A DNA stretch of 64,000 nt from Muscardinus avellanarius. Taxonomy: Eukaryota; Chordata; Mammalia; Rodentia; Gliridae. Made by a program: the position numbers and the translations under genes. Where the stretch lies: the NCBI GenBank assembly GCA_963383645.1, contig OY726564.1, forward strand, positions 116,644,915 through 116,708,914. The letters are read 5' to 3'. Of this stretch, positions 10,966 to 22,789 are shown piece after piece. Position 1 is the first letter of the stretch. Each line of letters opens with the position of its first letter. The notes under the pieces were generated by a model that saw nothing but the letters and a program-made list of their open reading frames with translations, was not told the DNA's origin and made no database searches.

Positions 10966-11018
<53 letters not shown>
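10966..11018 (+). repeat. (CT)n microsatellite
   Basis: About 26 uninterrupted CT units. Confidence 0.95.
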
Positions 11019-11019
<1 letters not shown>

Positions 11020-13879
11020 ACAATTGAGCCTTCTAATAATTTATGAGTATATTGTATTTTCCTATTACTTAGGTCTCTTTCATTTCCTTCCCTCCCGATA
11101 CAGAGTAACCAGGTCAATGTTGGTATATATTCATAGTATTTCTGTTGAACCTGAGTCTTCCTCCACGCCGATCCTTATACCTTTTCTCCAGCTCTCCTGA
11201 GGTTCCTCCTCATCATCTGGAGTCTCTCCGGATCCCAGCTACTCCCTGTCCTGCACAGATTAAAGAAAATATCTGACTCTTCACTCTCTAGGAATACTGC
11301 TTTCTATGGACAAAAAGGTCAATAGGAAGACAATTATTTAAATGTTGTGTCTGACACAGGTCAAAATGTAAAAACCAACCTCATAAAACCCTTTTGAACT
11401 TAACACAATACCTTTCTTTTTTCAAATGTGAGAGAAGTTCGGAGATAATTTCCCAGAGCAAATTGAAGGGAAAGAGCACATCCTTGATCTTTCTTTTAGC
11501 AACCATCCTCTTCCTCCCCCAAAAAGATAAACAATGAGAAAGACCCCGTGGGGCTCTCAGGAGTCCACAAGAGGCTCACCACAGCTGTGAGGACAGTAAG
11601 ATAAGGCGGAGGAAGGAGGGCACGAAGGGGAAGAGGCGCTGGTCTGGCCCAAGGCCCCAAAGTGAGGCCGTAAGTTCTAGACTCTTCTGGGTGCCATGAC
11701 CTCTGACCTTGCAGGGCCTCACAGAAGGAGACACAGCCCCACAGCAGCCCCGCTTCCCAGGCAGATGCAGCTCCTTCCTCCCGAAAGGGCACCCTCGAGC
11801 GGCGGGAACTGCTGTCCAGTGGGTTACAAGCCCAGGCCTTGCCCAAAGGACTGGGCAAACAGGCCGGCGACCTAAGGCAACAGGAGATCCCACAGCCATT
11901 AGGACAGAGCGCTGGCCAGCTCAGACAGGCCTGAGTGGCTTTGGTCACCAGATACCAAGGGAAGGGGCCCAAGCGGCGAGCCAGGCCCGCTGAGCTTCCC
12001 CATGGGACAGCAGGAGAAACTGAATGTAGGGCTGTGAGAGGGCAACCCCGTCTTACCCTCAACATTGACATCTAACTTGAACCACTGCAGTAGCCGTGCT
12101 CTCCCTGAAGCCCCGCCTACGAGTCCACTAATCACAAGTCTAGCAGATTGTCTTAGCACTTACATTGCCCGTGACTTTAGTCCTTCTGGGTCCTTCTGGG
12201 AGAGTTCCTTTACCTGATTCCCTTAGTTCACAGATTCTGTGGCAGGCACGGGCTTAGTGCAGGTCCTTCCACAAGCGGGACTTGTCCTAGGAGATGGTGT
12301 GAGGGGGCAGATGTCTGGGTGCCCGTCTTAGGAGGGATGAACAGCCGGACATCTATCTACTAACTTCCCCCATGCAGAGTCTACTGGTTAAGGGTTGTTA
12401 AGTCAAACTAAATTGGGCCGAGCCCTCGTGTGAGGGCTGCAGTCTACCTTGGCGAGCGAGGAGGCTGGAGGCCTGAGGACTGCAGTCCACCTCTGTAACG
12501 AGGGCCCAGGTTTCAGTGGTCGCAGGCGGCCGCTGCTCAAGCCACCTTCAAATCAGGCGACACGCTGCTGTGGTGGATCCCGCTGCCTCTGCACCTGACT
12601 TACGTCCCGCGTGCCCTTCCTCTCCTCTGGCTCTGATTACAACCGGCACACGTGGCGGGGTGGAGCGTCCTGAACTGCTGCCAGAATTGAGAATTGCAAG
12701 TGGAAGCCAATTAAGATCTGCAAGACCAGCTTTGCTCTAATTCTGCCTTGAAGAGGATTGTTTCTGAGGCATCAGGAAGCCAAGAAGACCAGGCCCAGGG
12801 ACTCAGAGTTTGCTCAGGCCCCAGCCCCCCGGCTTGCAGGGCCACCCCACCTCAAGGAGACTCTGCCTCCATTCCCCTTCCCTCACCTGACGGCTCCACT
12901 CCAGGGTGGAGGCCGGCTCCTTATTCTCCTTGGCCAGGCGGCACCTCCATGCCCGCAGCCATTCCTGCAGTGCGGGGCTGCAGCAGCCCCTTCTCTGTCT
13001 TAGCTGCGTCTCCACAGGCACTGACTCACTCAAGGCGCTGTAAAGAGAGAAGAGCACGCAGCCGCTCTTTCAGCCTCACAGTACTCACGCTCCGCTCTTT
13101 TTCAGCCAAGCAGAGGCCAGCTCCAAAGATCCCTTCCCCTCGGCCTTCCTCCCACGCGTCCTCCCATTCCTTCTGGTCGCTGCTGCAGCACTGTTCCACG
13201 CACTGCGAGCTGGGATTGCATCTGCGGCTATATTCCGTGTGTGTAGCCAAGCGTGGCTTGTTTTCTGCTCGCTGGCAGCCAGGCCGACTCCGCACGGAAC
13301 AGGTGGAGTAAGTAGGCTCTCTCAGGCAGGTGTTTGCAGGCAGCATTTCAGCCTCAGCAAAAGATGTCCGCTGACCCTCCCATCCCGTGTCTAGCTTTTC
13401 AAGCAAGTGCATCTGCACTTGAACCCAGCAAAGAATATTTGCACCAGAGACTGAGAGAGTGCAACCTACGGCGGAACAATAGATTCTAAAATGCCTGCTG
13501 AGACAGAATCACACCAAGTATATAATACAGGTACTTATCCTTGTCTAGAGCCATCTCATCAGACCTGCATACCTGGTTTGTGCCATCTTGATTTCGGAAT
13601 TACCTATGTAAGTACACTGGCTTTATTCCACTGGCCGCCAGTGTAGGACTCGCTAACACGGGGTCCAGCCTCTCACCTTTGTGCGCATTAGCGGGACGTG
13701 GTCGAGGATACTGCTCATTGGAAAATAAATCAGAGAATTGTCCCTTGTGCCTGCTACTAGGAAGGTTATTGCTACTCGGGATGAGATTCGCCTATACATA
13801 CTACTAAGCTAAGAACACTGTGAACTGTTCCTAGTTTAGCCAGCACTGTCGCTGCTGTGACCCCAAATACCTGGCGACC
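11019..13879. other. Intergenic stretch, no gene recognised
   Basis: Contains frames of up to 191 codons (12071-11496 -) and 187 codons (12748-13311 +) that overlap oppositely oriented frames. None shows a domain, a conserved motif or convincing splice context that I can recognise. 'agggctgcagtctacctt' and 'ggactgcagtccacctct' near 12435 and 12477 are a weak internal repeat. Confidence 0.4.
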
Positions 13880-14105
13880 ACAACTTAGAGAAAGGAAGTT
13901 ACTACTCACAGTTCTGGAGGCTTCAGAGGTCTCAGTCCACGCCCAGCCGGTGCAGTCTGCGGAGCTCAGAACACTGCGCAGGAAGCAGAGGCAGCAGGAG
14001 TGGAGGGCCTAGGCTCTCATATATATCCCTGAGGCCACGCCCCAGGGCCCTCCAGCAGCCAAACCTCGCCCCCAACATGGCGGTCCTACTGCAGGGGTCC
14101 CAGGT
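13880..14105 (-). mobile_element. MaLR-type LTR fragment, antisense
   Basis: 'actcacagttctggaggcttcagaggtctcagtcc' corresponds to the reverse complement of the 3' part of MaLR LTRs (human THE1/MST antisense reads '...cttacagttccacatggctgggg...'). The same block recurs near 16000 and 17850. Confidence 0.45.
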
Positions 14106-14145
14106 CCCAAATGCAACCAGAACAATGTATAATTGCATTTTCCTC

Positions 14146-14303
14146 TTCCTTTTTTTTGGGAGGGGTACTGGAGACTGAGCCCAGGGGCATTCTGCCTCTG
14201 AGCTATATGCCATCCCTTTTGATACTTATTTTTTAAAGCGATCTTCCTGTTTCAGCCTTCCAGGTATCAGGATTACAGTGTGAGCCGCCACGCCTGCCTG
14301 CAT
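14146..14303 (-). mobile_element. Diverged B1-dID SINE
   Basis: The reverse ID segment ('gtactggagactgagcccaggggcattctgcctctgagctat') is followed by a shortened, mutated B1 head. Confidence 0.7.
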
Positions 14304-15625
14304 TTTTCTCTGTAAAATTGTTGCCAGGAAGTTCCAGGTCGATCTTGCGACGCTCACCAAGCACCCATAGAGGACTTTTCTAAATGGAGACGGTGAACAC
14401 ACGCTGTGACGTCGTCTCTTTAATCTTTGGACTGGCTTTGCCTGCATGAGGTTTTCAGCTTTTAGTGCGTGGAGCCCACCTTAAGTTCTTTAAGGGACTG
14501 AACAGCAAGGGGTAAGGGCGTGGGAGCGAGCTCTGACTGGCTGGGTGGTGGTCGGGCGGGGGCTCCAAAATGCCAGCATCAAGGGAGGTAAAGTCCGGCA
14601 GGCGGAGATGCCCCCACTGGGCTGGTCGTGAGCAAGGTGCCCAGGACAGCTCTGTGCCCTCTTGGGTGCAGGTGGAGGCTGGGCACAGTGCAGGAGGCGA
14701 GCTGCCGGCCCACATGGAGGCTGGGACAGCCGAGGGGGAAGACGGGCCGGCAGGAGTGCTGGAGAGCAGCCTCCCTTCACAGCACTCTAAGCAAACCCAT
14801 CAGGTTTCTACTTCACCCATTCCACCATAAAATCAACCAGAGTTCCACGGTTGGAAGACGTGGTTAGGCATAGCTTATACCGGGTGACCATCTGCTATTA
14901 TTTTTTTTTCTTCTGAATCAATGTGAGGCTACCCATGGTAACCAGCTTTTCTGTTTCCACATGAAATTCACTCCCCACGTCCCCAGGAGCCTTGACAGTC
15001 CCGGGCCATTCTAGTCTGTAGCAGGGCGATGAGGTCTTCCAGCACATTTAGTCTGAAGCGTGCCCTGGACGACATCTGGAGCCTGAGGGGATGAGCTCTC
15101 AAAGCACAGGGCCCAGGGCCACCAGCAGCCATGCAGAGGCAGAGCCGAGGAAGTGGGTTTCTAAGAGACACCTGGGCCCATAATTTAGGCGATTCTCTCT
15201 CCCTCCCTGACTTAGCAGTTAACACCAGGGAAGCTTTGGGATTTCTTTTGTGCTGCTTGGCTGGGAGACGGACGCGCTGTGCCAACGGGCAAGTATCTCC
15301 TATTGTGGTAAGAGGAGAGGAGGCCGTGGCTGTCTTGAAGCAGGTGCTTTATGACGTAGATTTTAAGGGTCTCCTCTCACCGGCATTCTGGAAGAGGCTG
15401 CAAACACTCTCCTGAAACACAGACCAACTTTCTAGAAAAATCAGCCTCAAAACATCCCAAGTAGTCAGTCCTAGGAATGGCTGTACTTAAAGACCTTATG
15501 GTGTGTGTACACATGCTAGTTGTCCAGGGTAGAAACAGTCTGTCGGAAGTACATGTACAACTGGCTCAGGAGATGAGAAAAGTCCTGAACTTTATAAAGC
15601 ATAGTCAAAGACATGACCCATTTTT

Positions 15626-15830
15626 TTGAGGGGGGGCAGGTACTAGAAACGGAACCCAGAGGCATTTTTACCTCTAAGCTACACTTCCAGCCCTATTTTT
15701 ATTTTGAAACAGGTTCTCACTAAGTTGTTGAGAGGTTTGCTGAGTTGTTGTTACTGGCCTTCAACCTGCTCTTCTCCTGTGTCAGCCTCCCAAGTACTGG
15801 GCTTACAGGTGTGCACCACCACGCCCTGAA
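15626..15830 (-). mobile_element. B1-dID SINE
   Basis: Flanked by the duplication acatgacccattttt (15611-15625 and 15831-15845). Confidence 0.85.
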
Positions 15831-15949
15831 ACATGACCCATTTTTATCCTCACAGCACACTATCAGACAGGCATCATCAACCCCAATCTAGAGACAAAGA
15901 GAACAATCTCGGGTCTAAACTCTGAGATTTAATTGTGGCTGAGATTTTG

Positions 15950-16345
15950 TGGCTGTGAAAAATTTCTGAGGCCATCCAGTTAGAGGAGGGAAGTTTTATT
16001 TTGGCTTGCAGTTTCAGAGGTTTCAGTCCATGGCTGGCTGGCTCTATTGCTGGAGAGGCAGAAACATCATGGCAAGAGGGAGGGAGGGAGAGAGAAGAGG
16101 TGACAGGATATAGTTCCTAGGGCACGCCCCAGGGACCACGCTCACCAGGTGGGTCCTCTCAGGTGGTTACACCACCTCCCAGCGCTCCATCCAGCCACGG
16201 GTGTTTCCGTTTGCTCCACTGATGTGGTTGGAGCCCTCATGACCCAGTCACTTCCCCAAAATCCCACCTCTGACCACCGCCGTACTGGGACCAAGCTTTC
16301 AACATATGAGCTTTCGGGGCCAGTCCAGATCCAGGCCAGGGCACA
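15950..16345 (-). mobile_element. MaLR-type solo LTR, antisense
   Basis: Starts with a 'gaagttttattttggcttgcagtttcagagg' block and ends with 'caacatatgagctttcggggccagtccagatcc'. This is the order seen in antisense MaLR LTRs, where 'caacatatgaattttgg...' precedes the LTR 5' end. Confidence 0.5.
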
Positions 16346-17240
16346 GAGAGACCCAGAGCCCTTATCGGAATGAGTCAGTTGCTTAAATACAAGCCTTTGT
16401 ATCAGGAGCTTGGCCCCCCTTCTGGAGCAGCCTCCGTGGTTTATCAAGCCAGGGCAGCCTTCCTCCTCTCCTGTCTTGTTGTTTTTATCTTCTTGTTCTC
16501 ATTTCTCTCTAACTGGCTTTCATTGTCTCCCTCTCTTTAAAAACATCCTGCGGTCCCTTTGAACGTGTTCCGTGACTCAGGCGCCGTGTGGGTTGGCAGG
16601 GGAATAGTCAAGCAGAAACAATACCACCGCCAACCTCTGCTCGAGGCCCGTTCTTAAGAGCTGCTCTCGGACCGGTCACCACAGAGCGGAGCTGCACTGC
16701 GTTGTTTTTGCTCCCTCAACTCTACAGAGTGATGTGGAGGAAATACTCGGGAGGCCTGAAAACCTGGGCCTGGCTCTCTGTGACTCTGAGCAATGCCAAG
16801 ATCTCTGGAATTATTATTATTATTTTGCTTCATGGGTAAAAGAAAATAATGAGACAAGATGCGGTTGAAGGTATTCTACTAGTTCTAACAGTCACTTAAA
16901 TGGTAGAAGCCAGGATTATTAGCACTGTTGACTCACTAGTAGGGTTGGTTCCCCAATTTCTGGGACCAGCTCCATGGTGCCCATCCTCCCCCCAACTGCA
17001 GTTTCAGTAGGACTTGAGGTCTCTTTGGTGTACTCATTTATGCTAGAATTTGAGATAATGTCCAGATTACAGAAAGATAAAAATTTGAAACATAAAGGAA
17101 AATCCCCATCAGTTATGAACCATACACAGAACAAGAAGTGAAAATTACTCTGAACCCCATGACACGATGTTTAATATCATTTATTTATCTGGGCACAAGA
17201 TGAATATAAATTAAAACTGTACTAAGATACCATTTATTGC

Positions 17241-17455
17241 AGCTGGGCTTGGTGGCACACTCTTGTAATCCCAGCATTTGGGAGGCTGACACAGAAGGAT
17301 CCGGGTTCGAGGACAGCTTCAGCTATTTAGTGAGGCCCTCTGCAACTCAGAGAGACCCTGTTTCAAAATAAAGAATAAAATATAGGGCTGGGGGTGTAAC
17401 TCGAAGGTAGAATGTCCCTGGGTTCATCCCTAGTACCACACTCAAAAAAAGTCAG
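17241..17455 (+). mobile_element. B1-dID SINE
   Basis: Flanked by the perfect duplication gataccatttattgc (17226-17240 and 17456-17470). Confidence 0.88.
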
Positions 17456-17936
17456 GATACCATTTATTGCCAGTAAGATTTGGAAGCATTCAAAATTTGG
17501 ACCATACACTCTGTTAGTAACGTTATAGTGAACAAGAGCATTCTTCTGTATTGCTGGTAAGAATAAATAATGGCATAATCCTGATGAAGAGGAATTTGGC
17601 AAAATTTAGCAAAATTATATTTTCATTTACCAGCTGACTCAGTAATCACACAGGAAATTTATCTTTGGAGACTCTACTGTCTAGAACACTGTCCCAAAGC
17701 CTCACTAGCAAGAACAGGACAAGAAACTGCACAAGGTACTATTACAACATTATTTGTAATAAAGACTAATGTGTTCGTTAGCTTCCCATGACTAGGACCA
17801 AAATGCCTGACAAGACCAGCTGAGAGGAGGGAGGGTTTATTGGGGCTGATGCTTCAGAGGACGCAGCCCATGGCTGGCTGGCTCCACGGCAGAAACATCG
17901 AGGCAAGATGTGGTAGAGGAAAGCCACCCAGCTCAT

Positions 17937-17981
17937 GGAGAGAGAGAGAGAGGGAGGGAGGGAGGGAGGGAGGGAGGGAGG

Positions 17982-18036
<55 letters not shown>

Positions 18037-18330
18037 AGGGAAGAGAAGGAGGGAGGGAGGGAAGAGAAGAGGGAGAGAGAAAAGAAGGAGGAGGGAAGAG
18101 GAGGAGGGAGGGAGAGGGAGAGAGAGAAAGAGAGGGAGAGAGAGAAGAGAGAGAGAAAAGAAGGAGGAGGAAGAGGAGGAAGAGAAAGAGAGGGAGGGAG
18201 AGGGAGAGAGAGAGAGAGAGAGAGAAGGAGGAGGAGGAAGAAGAGAGAGAGAGAAGAGAGAAAAGGAGGAGGAAGAGGAGGAGGAGGAAGAGAGAGGGAG
18301 GGAGAGGGAGGGAGAGAGAGAGGGGGGGCT
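17937..18330 (+). repeat. Long GA/GGGA/GGA purine tract
   Basis: Almost every base on the + strand for about 390 bases is purine. Phases of GGGA, GA, GGA and GAA alternate. Long open frames in several registers (Arg/Glu-rich or Ser/Leu-rich) are artefacts of this composition. Confidence 0.95.
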
Positions 18331-18457
18331 GAATAATACAAAGGAGTCCTCAAGGCTATGCCCCGTGCCCAGTGACTTGTTTCCTCTGGCCAGGCCCGGC
18401 CAGGCCCACCTGCCTACAGTTACCACCTAGTGAAGCCATTTAAATTCCTAACTCAGC

Positions 18458-18661
18458 GGTGCGCACACTTGTCATCCCCGCGCTTGGGAGGTGGAGACAG
18501 GAGGATCCTGCTGGTTGGGAGCCAGCCTCACTGGCTTAAGAGACCCTGTTTCCACATAAAAATGTTAAAAAATAGGTCTGGGAGTGTAGCCCATGGGAGT
18601 GTATCCCGGAGGTAGAAGGGCTTCCAGGAGCCCAATACCACCAAAAAAAAAAAAAAAAAAA
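18458..18661 (+). mobile_element. B1-dID SINE, 'cccgcgcttgggagg' subtype
   Basis: Flanked by tcctaactcagc (18446-18457 and 18662-18673). The ID part is the 'ggtctgggagtgtagcc...agggcttccaggagccc' subtype, with a short duplicated segment in its middle. Confidence 0.85.
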
Positions 18662-18800
18662 TCCTAACTCAGCAAAGAGGTTAACCCACTGATGATGCCA
18701 GAGCCTTCAAAATTCAATGATTTCACTTGTGAGCATTGCTGCATTGCTTAACATATGAGTCTGGGGAGAATATTTCAAACTGTAATAGTCTGTCCTGACT

Positions 18801-19261
18801 CCTAAAAGCTCATGCCCAACTCACAGTGCAAAATGCATTCAACCCAGCTTGGGTTGACTCCAAGAGTCCCCACAGTCTGAACAGCATTGTTCAAAAGTTC
18901 AAAGTCCTGCGTTTCCTCCTAGACTCAAGGAAAATTCCTATCTGTGAGCTCCTGTAAAAATAAAAAAAGTGAGTTACATGCTTCCAATACACTATGGCAC
19001 AGAGTAAACATCCCCATCTCCAAAGGGAGGAATAGCAGCATAGAAAGAAGGAATGGGACCAAAGCAAAAACAAAACCCAGCTGGGAAAGCAGTAGGCCTG
19101 CAGCCCCGCGTTCACCAGCCAGGGATGTGAGATGCAGCCCGGAAGGGCAGGGCCGGTACTGCCCTTATCACCTCTCCTGAGAGGCTGCAGCCCACTGGCC
19201 TCTCTTTGGGGCTGGCTCTGGCTGCAGCCTGCAGTTTCACTGGCAGGTGGTTTATTTCCTG

Positions 19262-19323
<62 letters not shown>

Positions 19324-20420
19324 TCCTGGTCTCCACTACAGCTTTGACCTCACTCTCAGCCCAGGCGCCACCCCTCAGGGGCTGCCTGCTGGGGTTCTGA
19401 TGCTGCCACACTTGGCCAACCTCCCAGCCTTCCCTTGGAGCCGCAGCGGGAGCTCCCACGACCCCCAACTCAGCACCTGCACCCCGCAGGACCTGCCTGG
19501 TGTACTAACGTCTATGGGAGCTTGAGCAGTGGCCGGGACCCCTTGGGCCAGGTTTGCAGAGCAGGTGAGTACCTGAGCAGGTGAGCATGCTGAAACAAAT
19601 CCCAGGGAAACAAGTTCTTAGGAAGACCAGCAAGGGCAGTATTCCCCAGGTCTCTTCTCAGAGTGATCTTTTTCAAACCAGTTTTTAGTTTTATACCCTG
19701 GAGCCTGCAAGAGGTGGGACTTGCTGATGCCCGAGAGAGCCTCAAGGGGTCTTCCCTCTCGCCTCTGTGCGAAGTACTTAGCCTCTTTTTAGTGGCCGTA
19801 ATCTTAGCAGCCACACCTTCCCTGGCCCCAAGTGGGCAAACTCCAAGTTTTAGAAATCTTTCCACTCTGCCCTCCGCTCCTTATTTTCACAGTAAATGTG
19901 GCTAAGAGCTGCCAGCAATACCCACGCCAATGCTGTGCTGCCTTGAAATTTCCTCTGCCAGATTAATTAGTCCATCACCTTTAAATTCAGCCTCAGAGAA
20001 AGTCTCAGGACATGGACAAAAAGTAGGCAAGTTCCTTGACAGAACGTGACACAATGGCCTCGAGTCCAGTCCCCAGTAGTCCTCGCCCGCGTCTGAAACC
20101 TCGCAAGCAGTCTCTACTGTCCACGTTCCTATCCGTGATGGGTCTTCTGAGCTCAGTGGAAACACCCGTTAAGCTCCGCTGACAACGTTCTAAGTCTCCT
20201 CCAGTCTGCATCCCCAGACATGGCCAGACTCCTCCCACAAACCAGTCCAGAGGCTTCTGAAGCACAGTCAGTCAGTCGCAGCCACAGAAAGCTAACAAGC
20301 ACAGCTAGTAACACCAGGGTGGACAGGACAACAGTTAATAGTAGTGCTTCAGCCACACACAAACAGCACAGTGTAAGGAGGAACGAGGAGCTTACTACGT
20401 CCATGACGGGCTCTGGGGCG
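18801..20420 (-). mobile_element. MaLR internal region, antisense
   Basis: Segments near 18870-19095 ('gaacagcattgttcaaaagttcaaag', 'gctcctgtaaaaataaaaaaagtgagttacatgcttcc') and near 19930-20060 ('tgctgccttgaaatttcctctgccagatta') follow, in the same order, the antisense internal sequence of THE1/MST-type MaLR elements. No intact protein frame is visible. Confidence 0.5.
19264..19320 (+). repeat. (CT)n microsatellite
   Basis: About 28 uninterrupted CT units inside the MaLR internal region. Confidence 0.95.
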
Positions 20421-20655
20421 CGTGCTTACCAAGGGCATGGGTAGTGTGCTGCCAGCTACAAAAGAAAGGAAAACCAGAATCGATCGTCCATCTTATTCAG
20501 TACCTTCAGGAACACATTTACATACATATAACAAAAGCAATAAAAGAATAAGAAAAAAATTAAAAATAGTTTTAAAGAGGAGAGCAGGGAGGAACATCTT
20601 TGAATATTTCAAAAAATTTTTCTTTGAAAACATAAATATTTAAAAGTACTATGAA

Positions 20656-20855
20656 GCCGGGCGTGGTGGCGCACGCTTGTAATCCCAGCATTCGGGAGGC
20701 TGAGACAGAAGGATCGCGGTTCGTGGCCAGCCTCGGCTACTTAGTGAGGCCCTCTGCAACTCAGTGAGACTGTTTCAAAATAAAGAATAAAAAATAGGGC
20801 TGGGGTGTAGCTTGGAGGTGGAGTACCCCTGGGTTCCATCCCCAGTACCACACAC

Positions 20856-20893
<38 letters not shown>
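20656..20893 (+). mobile_element. B1-dID SINE with (CA)n tail
   Basis: Flanked by gtactatgaa (20646-20655 and 20894-20903). The tail from 20851 has become a CA microsatellite and lies inside the duplication, so the microsatellite grew from the SINE tail. Confidence 0.88.
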
Positions 20894-20895
<2 letters not shown>

Positions 20896-21447
20896 ACTAT
20901 GAAACAAAATTAAATAAAAATCTAGCCCCTAAGAATCAAAACCAAAATAAAGCAAATAGATTATATCCATATATCCAGTTAACGTAGTTACCAAGCAGGG
21001 AGAAATGATTTCAGATTACTTTAAAACAGTAATTTGACCGTATACTTCCATCGGGATCAGCCTTAAAGACAAAGTAACGGCAAAGACAAGACAATCAATT
21101 GTTTCTGGCGGAGCTGGTGCCGCTCTCCTGAGGCCTCCACCATGTAGGATAAGGAACTGCTTACTTGTGGTCTCCGAGTAGGAAACTTTGGCCTGGTTGA
21201 AAGATACAAAGGCCGATCTGCAGATTTAAGTCAGTCTGTAGGCCTGTGTTTCATTTGGAATATCTATGAAATCATGACATAGCTGATCTGAGAAGTAAGT
21301 CTCCGCCAGTTCTGCTTACTGAAGAGACCCTGACACAGCTCTTGACTGATTTCAAGGGTCCTCCAGCACCCCAGGCACACTGGTCTCCAGAAGAACTTGT
21401 AGCACTCAGAAAACGTGTGGTATCCCCGCTTAGTGCGCTGCAGTGTT

Positions 21448-21850
21448 AGGTGGAGGCCAGTGACGGCCAAGGCGCAGGGCGGAGTCCAGGTGGAGGCCAG
21501 TGACGGCCAAGGCGCAGGGCGGAGTCCAGGTGGAGGCCAGTGACGGCCAAGGCGCAGGGCGGAGTCCAGGTGGAGGCCAGTGACGGCCAAGGCGCAGGGC
21601 GGAGTCCAGGTGGAGTCCAGTGACGGCCAAGGCGCAGGGCGGAGTCCAGGTGAAGGCCAGTGACGGCCAAGGCGCAGGACGGAGTCCAGGTGGAGGTCAG
21701 TGACGGCCAAGGCGCAGGGCGGAGTCCAGGTGAAGGCCAGTGACGGCCAAGGCGCAGGGCGGAGTCCAGGTGGAGGTCAGTGACGGCCAAGGCGCAGGGC
21801 GGAGTCCAGGTGGAGGTCAGTGACGGCCAAGGCGCAGGGCCGAGTCCAGG
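21448..21850 (+). repeat. 40-bp minisatellite, ten units
   Basis: The unit begins ggagtccaggtggaggccag and continues with tgacggccaaggcgcagggc. Ten tandem units are present, differing at a few positions (tggagtccag, tgaaggccag, tggaggtcag, a caggac variant, and cgagtccagg at the right edge). Because 40 is not a multiple of three, the long - strand frame cycles through three translations and repeats every 40 residues; it is not taken as a gene. Confidence 0.95.
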
Positions 21851-22700
21851 AGATGCAGAAGGAGCTTCCCATTGTCGTCTCCCAGCAGTGCCACAGGGAC
21901 GGTGTGTAATGGTGGCAGAAGCACAGGGCACTGCCCGGCAAGAAGCCCCGGTGTCAGGCCTTTTGTTGGTGTTCAGTCCATGCACGACCCTCCAGAGAAC
22001 GAAAGATACTGCACAGCTTAAGATTCCTACCCCAAATCAAAGTTAGCACCGACGACCTGGTGTGGCCCTGGTCCCAGGGGTCCATCCCAAGGGCAGCAGC
22101 TTCGAGGTTCCCTCCTGGGCAGCCGGCAGGGGCCAGGTATCTTTGGACTATGAAGGGCTGGAGTAGCCCAGGCCTGCTGGCTTGACCCTTTCCTGAAACC
22201 AACCTAGAAGCAGGAAGAAACCATAGGTGCAGAGTGTGGTCTCGACGCCACTGCCCACAGAGGGAGACAGGGCTCTTTGGAGGGACGGCTGGGTCCAGGT
22301 GTAGGGCAGGGGACGGCGATGGGAGCCCAGGAGGGTGAGGGCTGGTGAAGATTACTGGACTTGTGTCACTGGGACCAACGTCAATCTGAGAAGTTCCCAC
22401 TGGAGGGAAGGAGCAAGCTGAGCAGCAGCGAGGATAATTATCAGAACAGCTGTAAAGACTCTAAGCCATTTGTTTAATACTGACACTAAACGACCACAGC
22501 AACTCCTTGGCCCCTCTGAACAGTGCCGGAGAAGCCCGCACTGCTTTGGAATGGGTAAATGAAACGTCGTTCTCTTTCCTAAATGACTGGGAAACCGGAT
22601 CGTCCATGTGGGTGAAGATGGAGGGGCTTCCCTTTGTGAAAGTACTTCAGCTGGGGAAGGAAGAGGAAGGAAGGAAGGACGGACGGACCAAAGGAGCCTG
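21851..22700. other. Intergenic stretch, no gene recognised
   Basis: Unique-looking sequence. A 148-codon frame on the - strand (22400-21954) has no recognised motif. Confidence 0.35.
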
Positions 22701-22707
22701 TGAATCT

Positions 22708-22747
22708 CCCTGTCTCAGCCTCCGAAGTACTGGAATTATAGGCATGC
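22708..22747 (-). mobile_element. B1 head fragment
   Basis: 'ctgtctcagcctccgaagtactggaattataggcatgc' is the antisense B1 head; the remainder of the SINE is missing. Confidence 0.6.
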
Positions 22748-22789
22748 ATTATAACATCTGTTTTTTTTTTTTTTTAGGTCCCTATCTTT

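Larger units (their letters stand above)
17766..18800 (-). mobile_element. MaLR-type 3' LTR, antisense, expanded by a purine tract and a SINE
   Basis: The left part ('gttcgttagcttcccatgac...gggagggtttattggggctgatgcttcagagg') and the right part ('gcttaacatatgagtctggggagaatatttcaaactgtaatag') are the two ends of an antisense MaLR LTR. Between them lie a roughly 390-base GA tract and a B1-dID SINE, which explain the unusual length. Internal sequence of the same element follows to the right. Confidence 0.55.

Noticed and set aside
12748..13418. 187-codon + frame and 130-codon - frame overlapping each other
   Set aside because: Low-complexity or unrecognised composition on both strands and no homologous motif. 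Chance openness in GC-rich sequence is more likely.
17778..18430. Frames of 130-196 codons in the purine tract
   Set aside because: Arg/Glu/Gly or Ser/Leu/Pro strings in several registers on both strands are produced by the GA repeat itself.
21264..21985. Long - strand frames across the 40-bp repeat
   Set aside because: The 40-residue period simply reflects three readings of the 40-bp unit; there is no start context, splice site or domain.
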